From: Chlamydomonas reinhardtii
Lineage: Eukaryota > Chlorophyta > Chlorophyceae > Chlamydomonadales > Chlamydomonadaceae
NCBI RefSeq assembly: GCF_000002595.2
Contig: NC_057016.1
Span: 4,473,267-4,537,266 of the forward strand
Length of the DNA: 64,000 nt
Direction: 5' to 3'
The notes under the pieces were generated by a model. The model ran no database searches. It saw nothing but the letters and a program-made list of their open reading frames with translations, and had not been told where the DNA came from. Below, piece after piece: positions 42,601-52,735 of this stretch; positions within the stretch are counted from its first letter, which is position 1; every line of letters begins with the position of its first letter. The position numbers and the translations under genes are program-made.

Positions 42601-45600
42601 GCGGAGTGGAGCTGCCGTTCAGTCTGCCGGAGATGCTCACAGCAGTTGGGCTGCTGGACAGCAATGGGCGGCCGCAGGCGGCGTTGGCGGCGGCGCTTGG
42701 CGACGGCAAGGGAGAGGGCGGCGGCGCGAAGACCGGGGCGGGCAGGTGGGCAGGGTTGCCATGCACGGCCCGGATAGGGCAAGAGAGGAACGACAGGGAA
42801 AGGATAAAACGATGCTTTCGAGGCGCGTGTGCACTCATCGGGTACCCTACCGTGCCAAGGTCGCCGTCACACCTGCCCCTCCAAACGCACATCACGCAGG
42901 CCGGCGGCCAAGGACCTGCAGCAGCTGCTGTCAGAGCTGCAAGTGCGTGTCGTGGACCTGGAGGATGACGCCAGCGCTGAAGACACCGCAGCACCGCCGG
43001 GGCTGCGCGTGCAGGGCCTTGGCCCGCGCGTGCTGCTGCTGCCGTCGCCTCCAGCATTGACGACTGCCGGGCCCCAGTCGCCTCGTGGCAAACTGCAGCA
43101 CCCAGCCGCTGATGGGCCGCGGGCGCAGCGGCTCCCGCCGCTGTTGCTGCGGGCGCGGCTGGGCCTGGGGTCGGACTGGGACGGCGGCGCAGTGCCGGAG
43201 GTTGAGTCAGGGCTGATGTTGATGGGCTCCGGCACCTCGTGTGTCCCCTGCCGCGTCAGGCCGCTGGGGCCGGTGCGGCCGCGGCAACAGGCGACCACGG
43301 CGGCAGCCCCCACATCCACTGTTGGTACTGCTGCGGTTGAATCGGCCGCGGCGGAATGGGAGGTTGAGGTGGAGGTCACTGTGGAGTTCGGAGCAGGACA
43401 GCTGGTGACACCCGGAGGACTCCTGGTGAGACTTGCAGAGTCAATGACCGCATATGGAGGGCCTGCGAGACTTTGTTTCCTGCATTGCATTATTGCTGCC
43501 CTGCACTCGCGCTAACGGCTCAATGTGTCGCGGCCTGTACGCTGCAGCTGGACCTGCGTGTGCGTGAGCCGCAAGGAGGCCCTGCGGCTGCGGCTACAGC
43601 GGCGGCCGCGGCTGCGGCTAGCCCGGCGCGCATGCGGCGGGCCTATGTGCCGCTGGTCGCCACCGACGACGGCGAGCTGGCGGCCGAGGTGACGGCCCTG
43701 GTCAAGGACTGGCCGGACCCGAGCAGTGGCGGCGGCCGCGGTGGAATGGATTCGTTCCTGTTGGATGTGGGGTACTGGCTGCAGGCCTCGCCGGCAGAGG
43801 CAGAGGCGGAGGCGGAGAAGACGGCAGCCGAGGAGGTGGAGGCTGAAGAAGCGACAGCAGCAACGGCTTCGGAAGGACTTGAGGCGCCAGTGTCAGCGCC
43901 GTGGGCAGAGGCGGCAGCGGCAGCGGCAGAGGCTCAACTGCAGGCCGATATTGCGGAGGGGCTTTTGTCCTATGTGCGGCGTGAGGGTCGGCTGCCGGTG
44001 ACGGCGGCGCGGCTCGCAGCCGACGTGGAGGTGCTGCAGCGCAGAGCCATGCGGCTGCAGCAGGCAGGGGGAGGGGAAGTGGGGGCACAGCAGCAGCAGC
44101 AGCAGCAGCAGGCGTCGCATCCGGCGTCACTTCCGGCGGCGCAGCGGGAGCAGCGGGAGGAGCCGGCATCGGACCGGGTCGTTGCTGTAGCGAGCAAACC
44201 TCAGAGCAGCAAGGCGGGTGGCGATCGCGATGAGAAGGCGGTCAGCCGGGTCACCGGTCCTGCGAGCACAATGTCGCCGAAAGGCAAGGGAGCGGCAGGC
44301 GGCGCTGCAGGAGAGGCCAGCCGAGCCGGAGGTGCAGGGGCGGGGAAGCAATGCACGTCTTCGTATGAGGGCTGCAGCGCGGCGGCGGCGACTGGCGACG
44401 TTGCTGGTCGATGTATGGGCGAGGGCGGCAATACAGAAGGCAACCCGCATATCAGCTGGATGTCGGCGCTGCTGTGTGTGGTGGGTCTGGTGCGCATCCC
44501 AGCGGCGCAGCGCCAGGCGTTCATCGTCTTTGCCGACAGAGCTATGCTGCCGTTCACATTGACCGGGTGAGGCGGCGCAGGGCCAGGGTCTGGGTCTGGG
44601 TCAGGGTCAGAGGCTGGGGCTGGGGCTGGGCCAGGGGCTGGGTCTGGGTCAGGGTCAGAGGCTGGGGCTGGGGCTGGGAATGGGGCAGGGGCAGGGGCAG
44701 GTCGGGACGGTCCTTGTCTCTTCAGCACCAGCTGATATCCGGCGGCTAGGCAGCGCTCCAGGGCTGCAAGCTGTGATGAATTACAGGTGAACATCATCTC
44801 CGCACACTGTGTTGCCATGGCATGCAACTGGTGACACGGCATGATTTATGGCACGACACGACACACGTGTTCGTCTGTCCTTTCCAGGCACATGGTGGAC
44901 GCAGTCGTACTCGCCGCCGTGCTGTGGAGCACGCTCCGCGCCGGCGTCTCCCCGCTCGACTCGGTCATGCTGCCGGCGATGGGCACGCTCGGCATTGGCG
45001 CGGCGGGCGCGCTGGTGCAGCTGCTGCTGCCGCAGCGCGCCTCGGAGCGGCTGGCGACAGCGCTGCGGCTGCCGTGCCACGTCAGCGCCGTGGTGATGAA
45101 GGTGCTGACGACGGCACACGTGCTGCCGCACCCGCTGACGTCACTGCCGTACTACAGCCGCCTGGCGTTCCCTCTTCGAGAGGGCCTGATGGCGCCCATG
45201 ACGTGTCTGGTGCGTGTGTGAGCTTTCGTGTTAGGGGTGGCGGGCTGGGAAGCTGAGAGGCGGGGGGCTTGGCAAGGTGGAGAAACGATGGGTATGCGCC
45301 TGCAGCGGAGCAAGGGGCACATGCATACCGCAGCCACTCTGACACGTAGCAGGGGAAGGAGTGCCTTGTACGTCTATTACTGGAGTGATGCCCACATGCC
45401 CCGCGCGACCACACCACACGCCGTGTGCCGCACACGCACACAAACACGCAGGTGTCGCCGGCCGCCACGCTTGTGCTGTGTGTGCTCAAGGTGCCGGTCA
45501 ACACGGCCGTACTGCTGGACGTGGGTGTGGCCGCGCACCTGCCCGCCGCGCTGGTGCGGGTGCTGGCGGTGGAGCTGTTGGCCCTGGCCACAACCCTGGG

Positions 45601-45679
45601 GTGCCACGCCTATCTGTGGAAGGAGTTTGGCAGGAGGCAGGGGCTTCGGCAGGCGCAGCGGCAGCTTCGGCAGTGCTGA
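39658..45679 (+). CDS. Large membrane protein with internal duplication
   Basis: Nine exons, 39658-39948, 40126-40718, 40869-41232, 41440-42018, 42195-42745, 42900-43425, 43548-44566, 44888-45209 and 45452-45679, agree in phase and give 1490 residues (1463 from the second ATG at 39739). Several hydrophobic stretches look like membrane helices, for example WATLPLALFLRL, MVTALCVLHVVVDAWLLLL and LRAVSVELLAVATTLGC. A second copy of the exon 2-4 pattern appears in exons 7-9. SVELLAVATTLGCHTYLWRE (about residue 471) is matched by AVELLALATTLGCHAYLWKE (about 1453), and TSRTG/QTTDMLLLL by TLTG/HMVDAVVLA. The middle (exons 5-7) is a hydrophilic Ala/Gly/Glu-rich linker. No transporter, channel or receptor signature was recognised. 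Several Chlamydomonas-specific membrane families have this style. Confidence 0.8.
44575..44702. repeat. GGGTCT/GGGGCT minisatellite in an intron
   Basis: Two long imperfect units of GGGTCTGGGTCAGGGTCAG plus GGGGCT repeats fill the start of the intron after exon 7 of the membrane-protein gene. Confidence 0.85.
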
Positions 45680-46763
45680 GGACTGGGCTGAGGACGTGCG
45701 TTGGTTAGCAGCAGGACTGGGTTGGCAGGGGCAGGGGGGTGGCAAAGTGACCGTGACAATTTATTATGGCACATCGGAGATGATGTCGCAGGGGTTAGCT
45801 GTTCATGTGGAAAAGGAGTGGAGAGGGCGGGTTGTGAATACCAGCCCAAACTAAACCAAACCCAATGCAGTAGAGCGAGGAGGAGAGCGTGGCATATGCT
45901 TGACAACGGAATGGGGGGCTGGGATGCGGCATGATGCGTCCGGGCGAGACAGCCGAGACTCGAGTACCGGTATGTATGACTGTGTTGTCCTGCAACGTGA
46001 GGCGGGCTTGAGGGATTGCCTGACAGCCCGAGTTGCCCAAGCCAACGCTGGGCTATAGCATGCTCTGTTGCAACGTTTGCCCCAGTACTTTACCTGTTTA
46101 CCAGACATTGGGCGAGGGGCTTTCAGGGGCTGCTAGGGTATGGCAGCTGATGGCGGCGCAAGTGCGCAACACAGGCCTGCTTTGCAGCGTCCATTCACCA
46201 GTGCCTACGCACGGCATTCCGCACAGACCGCACTTTACTCAGTTAAGTCCTGACTGCATGTCTTTGGCATACTCCGACACGACCCTAACTTGCGTCATCT
46301 GCCGTACACTAGACAACCGAGCTTTCAGGCGATATACATGCACAATCCATACATGCAACGGCATGGGCGCTGTCGTGTCAATGAATGGTCCTGCACTTGA
46401 ACAACAGCGAACGGTGAATGGTACAGTTCTATGCGCCCGGCCCCAGAACGCCAAGTGCCTCCGTACAACGCCCGTCATCTTAGCAGGGTTGCACCGTTGC
46501 ACCCGTGTAATACACCTCTGACGCGGCCCCAGTCCACATTCAAAAGTGCGCCACCAGGTATGGTGTAATCATGTCGGTCAACGTGAGCAGCAGTTATGGG
46601 GCGCAGCGTGCTTTTGTACTTTTACTGTTCCTTCATGTAACATCGAACACTAAATCCGTTACCACAACCATCAATAAAATACGGGCTTGAAGCAGTGCCA
46701 GGCACGCGCCGGCCGGGTTCTTGACACCTGGTTCCTCTGCGTGTACATGTGCCGTTCACTGCT
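45680..46763. other. Convergent 3' UTRs
   Basis: No coding signal between the + strand membrane-protein gene and the - strand gene ending at 46764. TGTAA occurs on the + strand at 46506-46510 and 46636-46640; either could end the + transcript. Confidence 0.55.
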
Positions 46764-48753
46764 TCACCGCCCCCCAGCCGCCCGCATCTCCACCGCGGCC
46801 GCCGTAGCGGCTGTGGCGGGCACCCGATCCGGATCCAGGCTCATCAGCACCTGCGCATCCGTGACAGCCGCAACAGCGACATGGCTGCCTTTGAAGCTGG
46901 TGGAATGGCAGATAGATTGTGCACTCAGGCTTCTGCGCGGCTTCCCAACTCAAAACAGCACATGCGGTTCGTGGCATTTCGGGTAGCCGACGGCCCCGTC
47001 TGTAACGCCATGCAAACTTCCATCAGGCGGACCCTCAAGGTGCCCACCCACTGGCACGCCCGCGCTCAATCCCCCACGACCCCGCCATGCCCTTCAACCG
47101 CCCTAGCTCCGCCCACCTGCCCCACCCACGTTGCCCCACCCACGTTGCCCCACCCACCTGGCTCACGAATCCCTGGAAGTCGGGCGTCTCCAGCTGCGCC
47201 GCCAGAGCCTGCACACAAACACGAACACAAACACACAATGTAACGCACATGCACGATGTTTTTTTTCTGCTTTTTAACACACATAAAAAAGACAGCGCAA
47301 GGAAAAGACACTGTATTTAAGGTGGTTGCCTGCCAATACGCTAGGCAAACAGGCAGGCAAACAGGCGGGCAGGCGGGCAGGCGGGCGGGCAGGCAGGCAG
47401 GCAGGCAGCTGACCCCCTGCTTTGCTCCTTGTCGAGCCCATCCCACCGGAGCACACCGCAAACCACAAACCCTTGTACCGCGCCATGCCCTGCCCCCGCC
47501 CCGCACACAGAGCCCGAGGCCACGGCTACCCTTTCTGCACCGACCACCACGCAGCCCTGCTGCGCGTCTGTACTTGACCTGCCTTGCCTCAGTCCACCGC
47601 GTCATGGCGCGGCCTCCCGCACCACCTCGGAACCCCGCCAACCCCAGCGTACTTTGGTCCTGGCTTACGTAAATCCCCACCCCACCCCACCCCACCCCAC
47701 CCCACCCCACCCTCCCTCCCCCCACCTTCTCCCGGTCCGCTGCGCCGTCTATGCGGCCCAGCACGCCCTGCAGCCGCGGGTCCGACAGCCGCTGCCGCAG
47801 CTCAGCGTTGCCGGCTGCGAGGAAGCGGGGCGAAGTGCGGAGGGGTGGTTTTAAGGACATGCCAACTGTGCGTGCTTGTGTTTTCGCTAGTTGCAAAGGC
47901 CTGTGGACATGGATGCAGAGTCTCGCGTTGAGGCGCTGACTGTATGTCGGTGTCACAGCACATTGTTCCCGTACCGTCCAATGCGAGTTAGCACACCCTC
48001 TACGGCACAGCACCCCTGACTGCCCACCGCTGACAGCACAACACCCCTGACTGCCCACCCACCCAGTGCAAGGTACTGCTCTCTCCGCAGCTTGTACTCG
48101 GCTTCGTCCGCAGCCGCTATCCCGTCACCGCTGCTGCCGTCGCCGCCGCCACCGCCGCCGCCGCCTCCAGCTCCCGCTGCTGGCCCCGCCCCAGCCGCTG
48201 CAGGGGTGCTGCTGCTGCTGGCACCGCGCGCACCAGCAGCCGCAGCAGCCGCAGCGCCACCTGCTTGGTGTGTTGCTGCTGCTGTTGCTCCGACTGGTGC
48301 TGCTGCTGCTGCTGCTGTCGAAGCTCCAGCAGCGGTGCTACTCCCTGCAGGGAGAGTCCAACCAGGACAAGCGTCAGTGACAGCACCTCCGTGCTGCACA
48401 AAACCCACAGAGTGGCCTTCGCACCACGCCCACGCCTTGCCGCCGCCCATGCAAACCCTACCAGGTGCATCATCTGAGCGGTACACGCGAACTTGCAGCT
48501 GTTGGATGTTCCCAGTGCCTGCTTCCCGCTTGAGGGCGCGCACGATGACCTTGCTGTGGGGAAACCGCGCTGCCACGCTTGGGTCGCTCAGCGGTGCCAA
48601 CTGTACGCCTGCTTCCGTTTGGAAGTGGAGCCCCTCCTGACCATCTCCTCTTGCTATGTGAAGTCGTTGGCCCACTTTTAGCGCGGCGAGGACGGCGCCG
48701 TCCACCCCCGCCAAGGCGACGACATCTAAATTCAAGTCAGCTTTGTCAGACAT
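46764..48753 (-). CDS. Protein with HIT1_C-like C-terminus
   Basis: ATG at 48753 and five exons, 48753-48462, 48344-48063, 47814-47726, 47208-47158 and 46850-46764, give 266 residues in phase. The N-terminal 95 residues form a compact, beta-rich-looking domain (VGQRLHIARG, AARFPHSKVIVRALKRE, IQQLQVRVYRSDD) of unknown family. A Gly/Ala spacer follows. The C-terminal 80 residues (YKLRREQYLALAGNAELRQR, LSDPRLQGVLGRIDGA, LETPDFQGFVSQVLMSLDPD) resemble the helical HIT1_C region of ZNHIT3/Hit1, which binds a box C/D snoRNP assembly factor. The CCCH-like HIT zinc finger that normally precedes that region is absent. A role in snoRNP or other RNP assembly is therefore only a suggestion. Confidence 0.7.
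47340..47408. repeat. GGCA/GGCG tetranucleotide repeat
   Basis: An array of AGGC and GGGC units inside an intron of the HIT1_C-like gene. Confidence 0.85.
47671..47712. repeat. CCCCA pentanucleotide repeat
   Basis: About eight CCCCA units just inside the donor side of the intron following exon 3 of the HIT1_C-like gene. Confidence 0.85.
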
Positions 48754-49453
48754 TTACAACTATGATATCGAGAACCGTCGAGAGTGTCAGGAAAAGAAAG
48801 AGACCCTGCTACACGTAGAACGCGTTCACCAAAACGAGTGCGCGTTTTGACACCTTAAATTTATAAGTTCATAAACAACACACGCAACGCTATGTTTCAA
48901 TTGTCCAAATACCAAATTGCGGACTTCGGGACTTGTCACCTGCATGGGAATTGCAATCTACTGGATCTTCGCACTCCTTGCAGACCGCTGCGCCCGCAAT
49001 TCAGTCTGCTGGGTAGCTGGCGCCTCAACCTACACACTGCAGCCCGGATCAGCTTTCCGGCGAGCGTGACCCTTTGCCACATCCTTCGTCGCTCAGGTGC
49101 GTACGCTGTAGGATCTTTTGCGGCCTTTACATGCATCCATACATAATGGTGGTTATGGTTTCATAGGCAGAGCCCGTCCGGCCTTCCGGGGTGTGCGGGC
49201 AATTGAGTACATCAGCGCATCGCATGGAAGGCTCGGGGCCGGGCGCGTGCCCGTCACGCCTTCATAGTTGGCAGCTAGGGAGAGGATTGCACAGCGCTGG
49301 TGCATGCACTGTTGGAGTACAGGCCTCTTCCACGGGCGGGATGGGCCCTCAACCGCTGCCCCCCTCCGCCTGACTCCGCGCACAGTCTCACCCTCACACC
49401 ACGATGTCCCTCCCTGCATGCCTCGCATTCCCACTCTACTCACAGTCAACACC
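48754..49453. promoter_or_regulatory. Divergent promoter region, 700 bp
   Basis: Lies between the ATG of the HIT1_C-like gene (-, 48753) and that of the rhodanese gene (+, 49454). It should hold both promoters and 5' UTRs. The part next to 48753 is AT-rich. No element was identified. Confidence 0.5.
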
Positions 49454-51251
49454 ATGAGCCTGTCCCTGCTCAAGTCCTCGGCTCCAGCTGTGGCCGCGCC
49501 CCGCCGCTCCCGGGCGGCCACCGTGGCGCCCCTGTGCTCCTCGGCGCACGGGTGCCACCAGCCCTTCCGCTCCTCGGCCGCCGCCCGCCGCCCCGCCGCG
49601 GTGCGCGTGCAGGCCTCTGCCCAGCCGTCTGTGGAGCAGCGCTGGGACGCCCAGGTCGTCGAGGGCAAGGTAGGCGCAGCGGTGTGCGGCTGGTGTTGGC
49701 GACAAGGCGGGGAGGCTGCGGGGGAGGGGCAGCGAGGTGCTGGCGCTGCGGCCCACGCCGTGCGCTAGGTCCGTGCGTGGGTCGTGAGGAACCCGCTGCC
49801 ATCGGGGCAGCATCGCGCGCCCAGCTCTTCGTTGGCCGCTTGCGTGTGGCAAAACTCACACCGCCTCGCCCCGGCAATCGCCCTCGCTCCTACCCCCAAC
49901 CCCACTGCCGTTTGCTCCTCGTCATTAACACTCCTCTCCTAGGTCCGCAACGTGACCGGCTCCGACATCAAGTCGTACCTGGCTGATGGCTGGACCATCC
50001 TGGACGTGCGCCCGCCCAGCGAGGCCAACAAGGCGCGCATCGTGGGCGCGGTGGAGGTGAGGCCGAGGTTCGGGCGGGCTTGGGGCGCACTTGGTATGGA
50101 GTTGGATGGGTGGGACTTGGATGAGGTTGGGGTGGACTAGGGGTGGGGTGGGGCAGGGTTAGGCGGGTGCGGGTGGGGTTGCGGGTCAGGTTGCGAACTG
50201 GCGATGTAGGGTGTCAGGAAGGAGGCGGGGTGTTTAATCCAACACCCAGGACTTCACAGCGGCCCACATAGCTCCTCTACACCCTGTGCCTACCCACCCG
50301 CGCCCACCACCCACCCGCCTGCTTTGCCCGCACCTGTGTCCGCGCCTGTGTACGCTCCCCCCTCACTGCAGGTGCCTCTCTTCGTGGAGGACGAGGAGGT
50401 GAGCCTGGGCTCCTTCATCAAGCGCGCCAGCGCCTTCGGCATGGGCGGCTGGTGGCTGGGCGGCTCGCACATGGTGCCCAACCCCAACTTCATGGGCGAG
50501 GTGCAGGTGAGGCGGAGGAGAGGGGGCAGAAGGGGGGGGGGAGGGCGGGGGGGAGGGAGGGAGAGGGAGACGACGGGGAGGCGGGCGACAGGGGTAGGGG
50601 AGGCCGAGGCGGTAGGGTAGGAGGATGTAGGCATGGCCAGGTCGGCAAGGCCAGCACAATGAGACCCTTTCTGGGAATTGAAGTCGTCTGCAGAGGAGTC
50701 TGCGCCGCGGGGAGTCAGAGGCATTACCAGCGGGCTAAGGGGATGGACTCTTCCCAGCCCTGACGCAAGTCTACACGAGCGCGCGACCACCTCCGCGTTA
50801 GCGCAAGCATCGGCGCGTCGCCCCTCGGCCCGGCCTCTCCAGCCTGCACATGCAACATCACCTAGACCAATCTACCTCAGTGCATACAGATGCGCGCCTC
50901 GCAACCGGTATGCTGCCGTGCTGCCCCCTCGCGCCCTCAGGCTAAGATCCCCAAGTCCGCCAAGGTGATTGTGGGCTGCCAGAAGGGCCTGCGCTCGCTG
51001 GCGGGCTGCGAGCAGCTGAGCCTGGCAGGCTACGAGACCCTGGCCTGGGTCAACGGCGGATTCGACAGCTGCCGGGCAGGTGGGTACTCGGTCGTCCAGA
51101 GGTGTGCGTATGATGCTGCGACCGGGGTACAGCTGACAGGTGAAGGTTGGTGCCGAAGCAGTTAGGGGCTTGGAGATTGGTGAGTGGCTTTTGACGGATC
51201 GCCTCGCGGTGTGTTGCCATACGCCCCGCCGTTGGTTACACACACACACAC

Positions 51252-51295
<44 letters not shown>

Positions 51296-52098
51296 CGCCT
51301 CATCGTGCTAACCCACTCATCCACACCTGACACCCTTTCACTGCCCACCAGACGAGGTGCCCACGGTGGGCGACGTGGACATCCGGTACGCGGGCATTGG
51401 CGGCCTGAGCGAGGCCATTGGCTGGACCGAGGTGCAGCAGGAGCAGAACAAGGTGGGGGGAAAGAGCGAGCGCACCAGCGGTTCTGGGTGCGGGCTGGTT
51501 TGAAGTGGTATATGTATGTGTGGGAAGTCGGGCAGCGCAAGCGCTAGCAGCGACCCTGGTTACACAGTGAAGGGTCATGGCGCCAACCTGCATGCGCATC
51601 TTGAACTGTGGTCGCGCCGGGTGCTCCCTTCGCACCACACCCGCACTCACAGGGCCTGGGCAGTGTGGACGGCGCGCTCAAGGTGGTGGGCCTCATCCTG
51701 GCGGCGGACCTGCTGCTGTTCGCGTCCGAGTACGTCCAGGTGAGAAAGGCAGCGACAGGGAGGGACGGAGGGGCGGTGCAGGAGGGGTGTGGGGGGTGTA
51801 AGAGGGCGTGGGGGCGTGGTACTCCCTGCGACTGCCTTTGCTGTGAGGGTCTTCGATTGGGGTGCAAGGGAAAGCGTGTGTGTGTGGGGGGGGGGGAGTC
51901 TGGATAGAGCGTTTTAGGTTGGGATCGGGACTGCGTATGTTGTCTAGGGACCTGGACGGTGGGTGTGTGGGTATGGACTGGCAGGCTGTAACCAATGGCC
52001 ACGTCTGCTCTCGTTAGGCTCATCGCTCGCACTGCTCACCTCGTCAATCATGCATGCAGGCGTACCTGGAGGGCAAGGTGTCGCTGCCCAGCCTGTAA
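49454..52098 (+). CDS. Plastid rhodanese-domain protein with membrane anchor
   Basis: Seven exons, 49454-49669, 49943-50056, 50372-50506, 50941-51079, 51352-51452, 51653-51739 and 52060-52098, agree in phase and give 276 residues. The first 55 residues are a Ser/Ala/Arg-rich chloroplast transit peptide (MSLSLLKSSAPAVAAPRRSR...). The rhodanese fold shows WTILDVRPPSEANKARIVGA and the active-site loop VIVGCQKGLRS with the catalytic Cys. The loop is followed by ETLAWVNGGFDSC. A single hydrophobic helix near the C-terminus (ALKVVGLILAADLLLFASEY) probably anchors it in a plastid membrane. Plant STR-type rhodaneses of this layout are thylakoid or envelope proteins. Sulfur-transfer activity is possible because the Cys is kept, but the acceptor is unknown. 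The stop codon itself forms a TGTAA. Confidence 0.88.
51240..51296. repeat. CA/CATA microsatellite in an intron
   Basis: (CA)n interrupted by ACATAC units in the intron before exon 5 of the rhodanese gene. Confidence 0.9.
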
Positions 52099-52735
52099 GT
52101 AGGACACGGAGGCCGCGGTGGAAGCTGGAAGCGGATGCTGCCTTTGCTGCCAGGAAATGGCTTGCGGACATACGGACATACGAGGGAAGTGGATATGGAG
52201 TGATAACATTTTTGGTGAAGGGTGCATGGACGGGCGTGCACCCCCATGCATTGAGGGGCGGCTGCATCTCTGCTTGGGGTCGTAGCGGATCTGGCCTGCT
52301 GGTTGGAGGCACCGCATTTGCTAACAGCAGTGACTTAGGACTTGAGATACCTCGTGAAAATGCTGATGTAGGACTAGATTATTGAGTATGAGCTAGTATA
52401 CATTCAACGTTGGGCTTGGCGTGTGCGTGGGGTGATCGTGCAAGGGATGACGTGGGGTCGGAGCGTGCCGGTGCGGGCGGGCGTGGACCACACGATAGGC
52501 AGGCTGATTGTCCCTGCCCCAGAAACGGGGTCTTGTCCTCGATTTCCAAGTATGTATTATAACCAATCCATTTTGTCTATAACGCAGTTGCTTGAACTGA
52601 TCCTTGCAGTTCGTCCAGTTCAACTCACAGAACTGACAAATAGAGGAGCGGCCAGTTAATGAAGCGAGTTCAAAATGTGACAACAAGCTTTGTAAAACAG
52701 TCTATTCCTTGACTGGTTTGAGCTACGACGCAACC
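52099..52735. other. Tight intergenic space between rhodanese and SPA-like genes
   Basis: Same-strand genes only 637 bp apart. A TGTAA at 52691-52695 lies 41 bp before the next ATG. If it is the rhodanese polyadenylation signal, the next gene has almost no separate promoter. No coding signal was seen. Confidence 0.5.

Noticed and set aside
39658-45679. Two separate tandem membrane-protein genes
   Set aside because: All nine exons join in phase and no stop codon, TGTAA or new start separates the halves, so one gene with an internal duplication is simpler.
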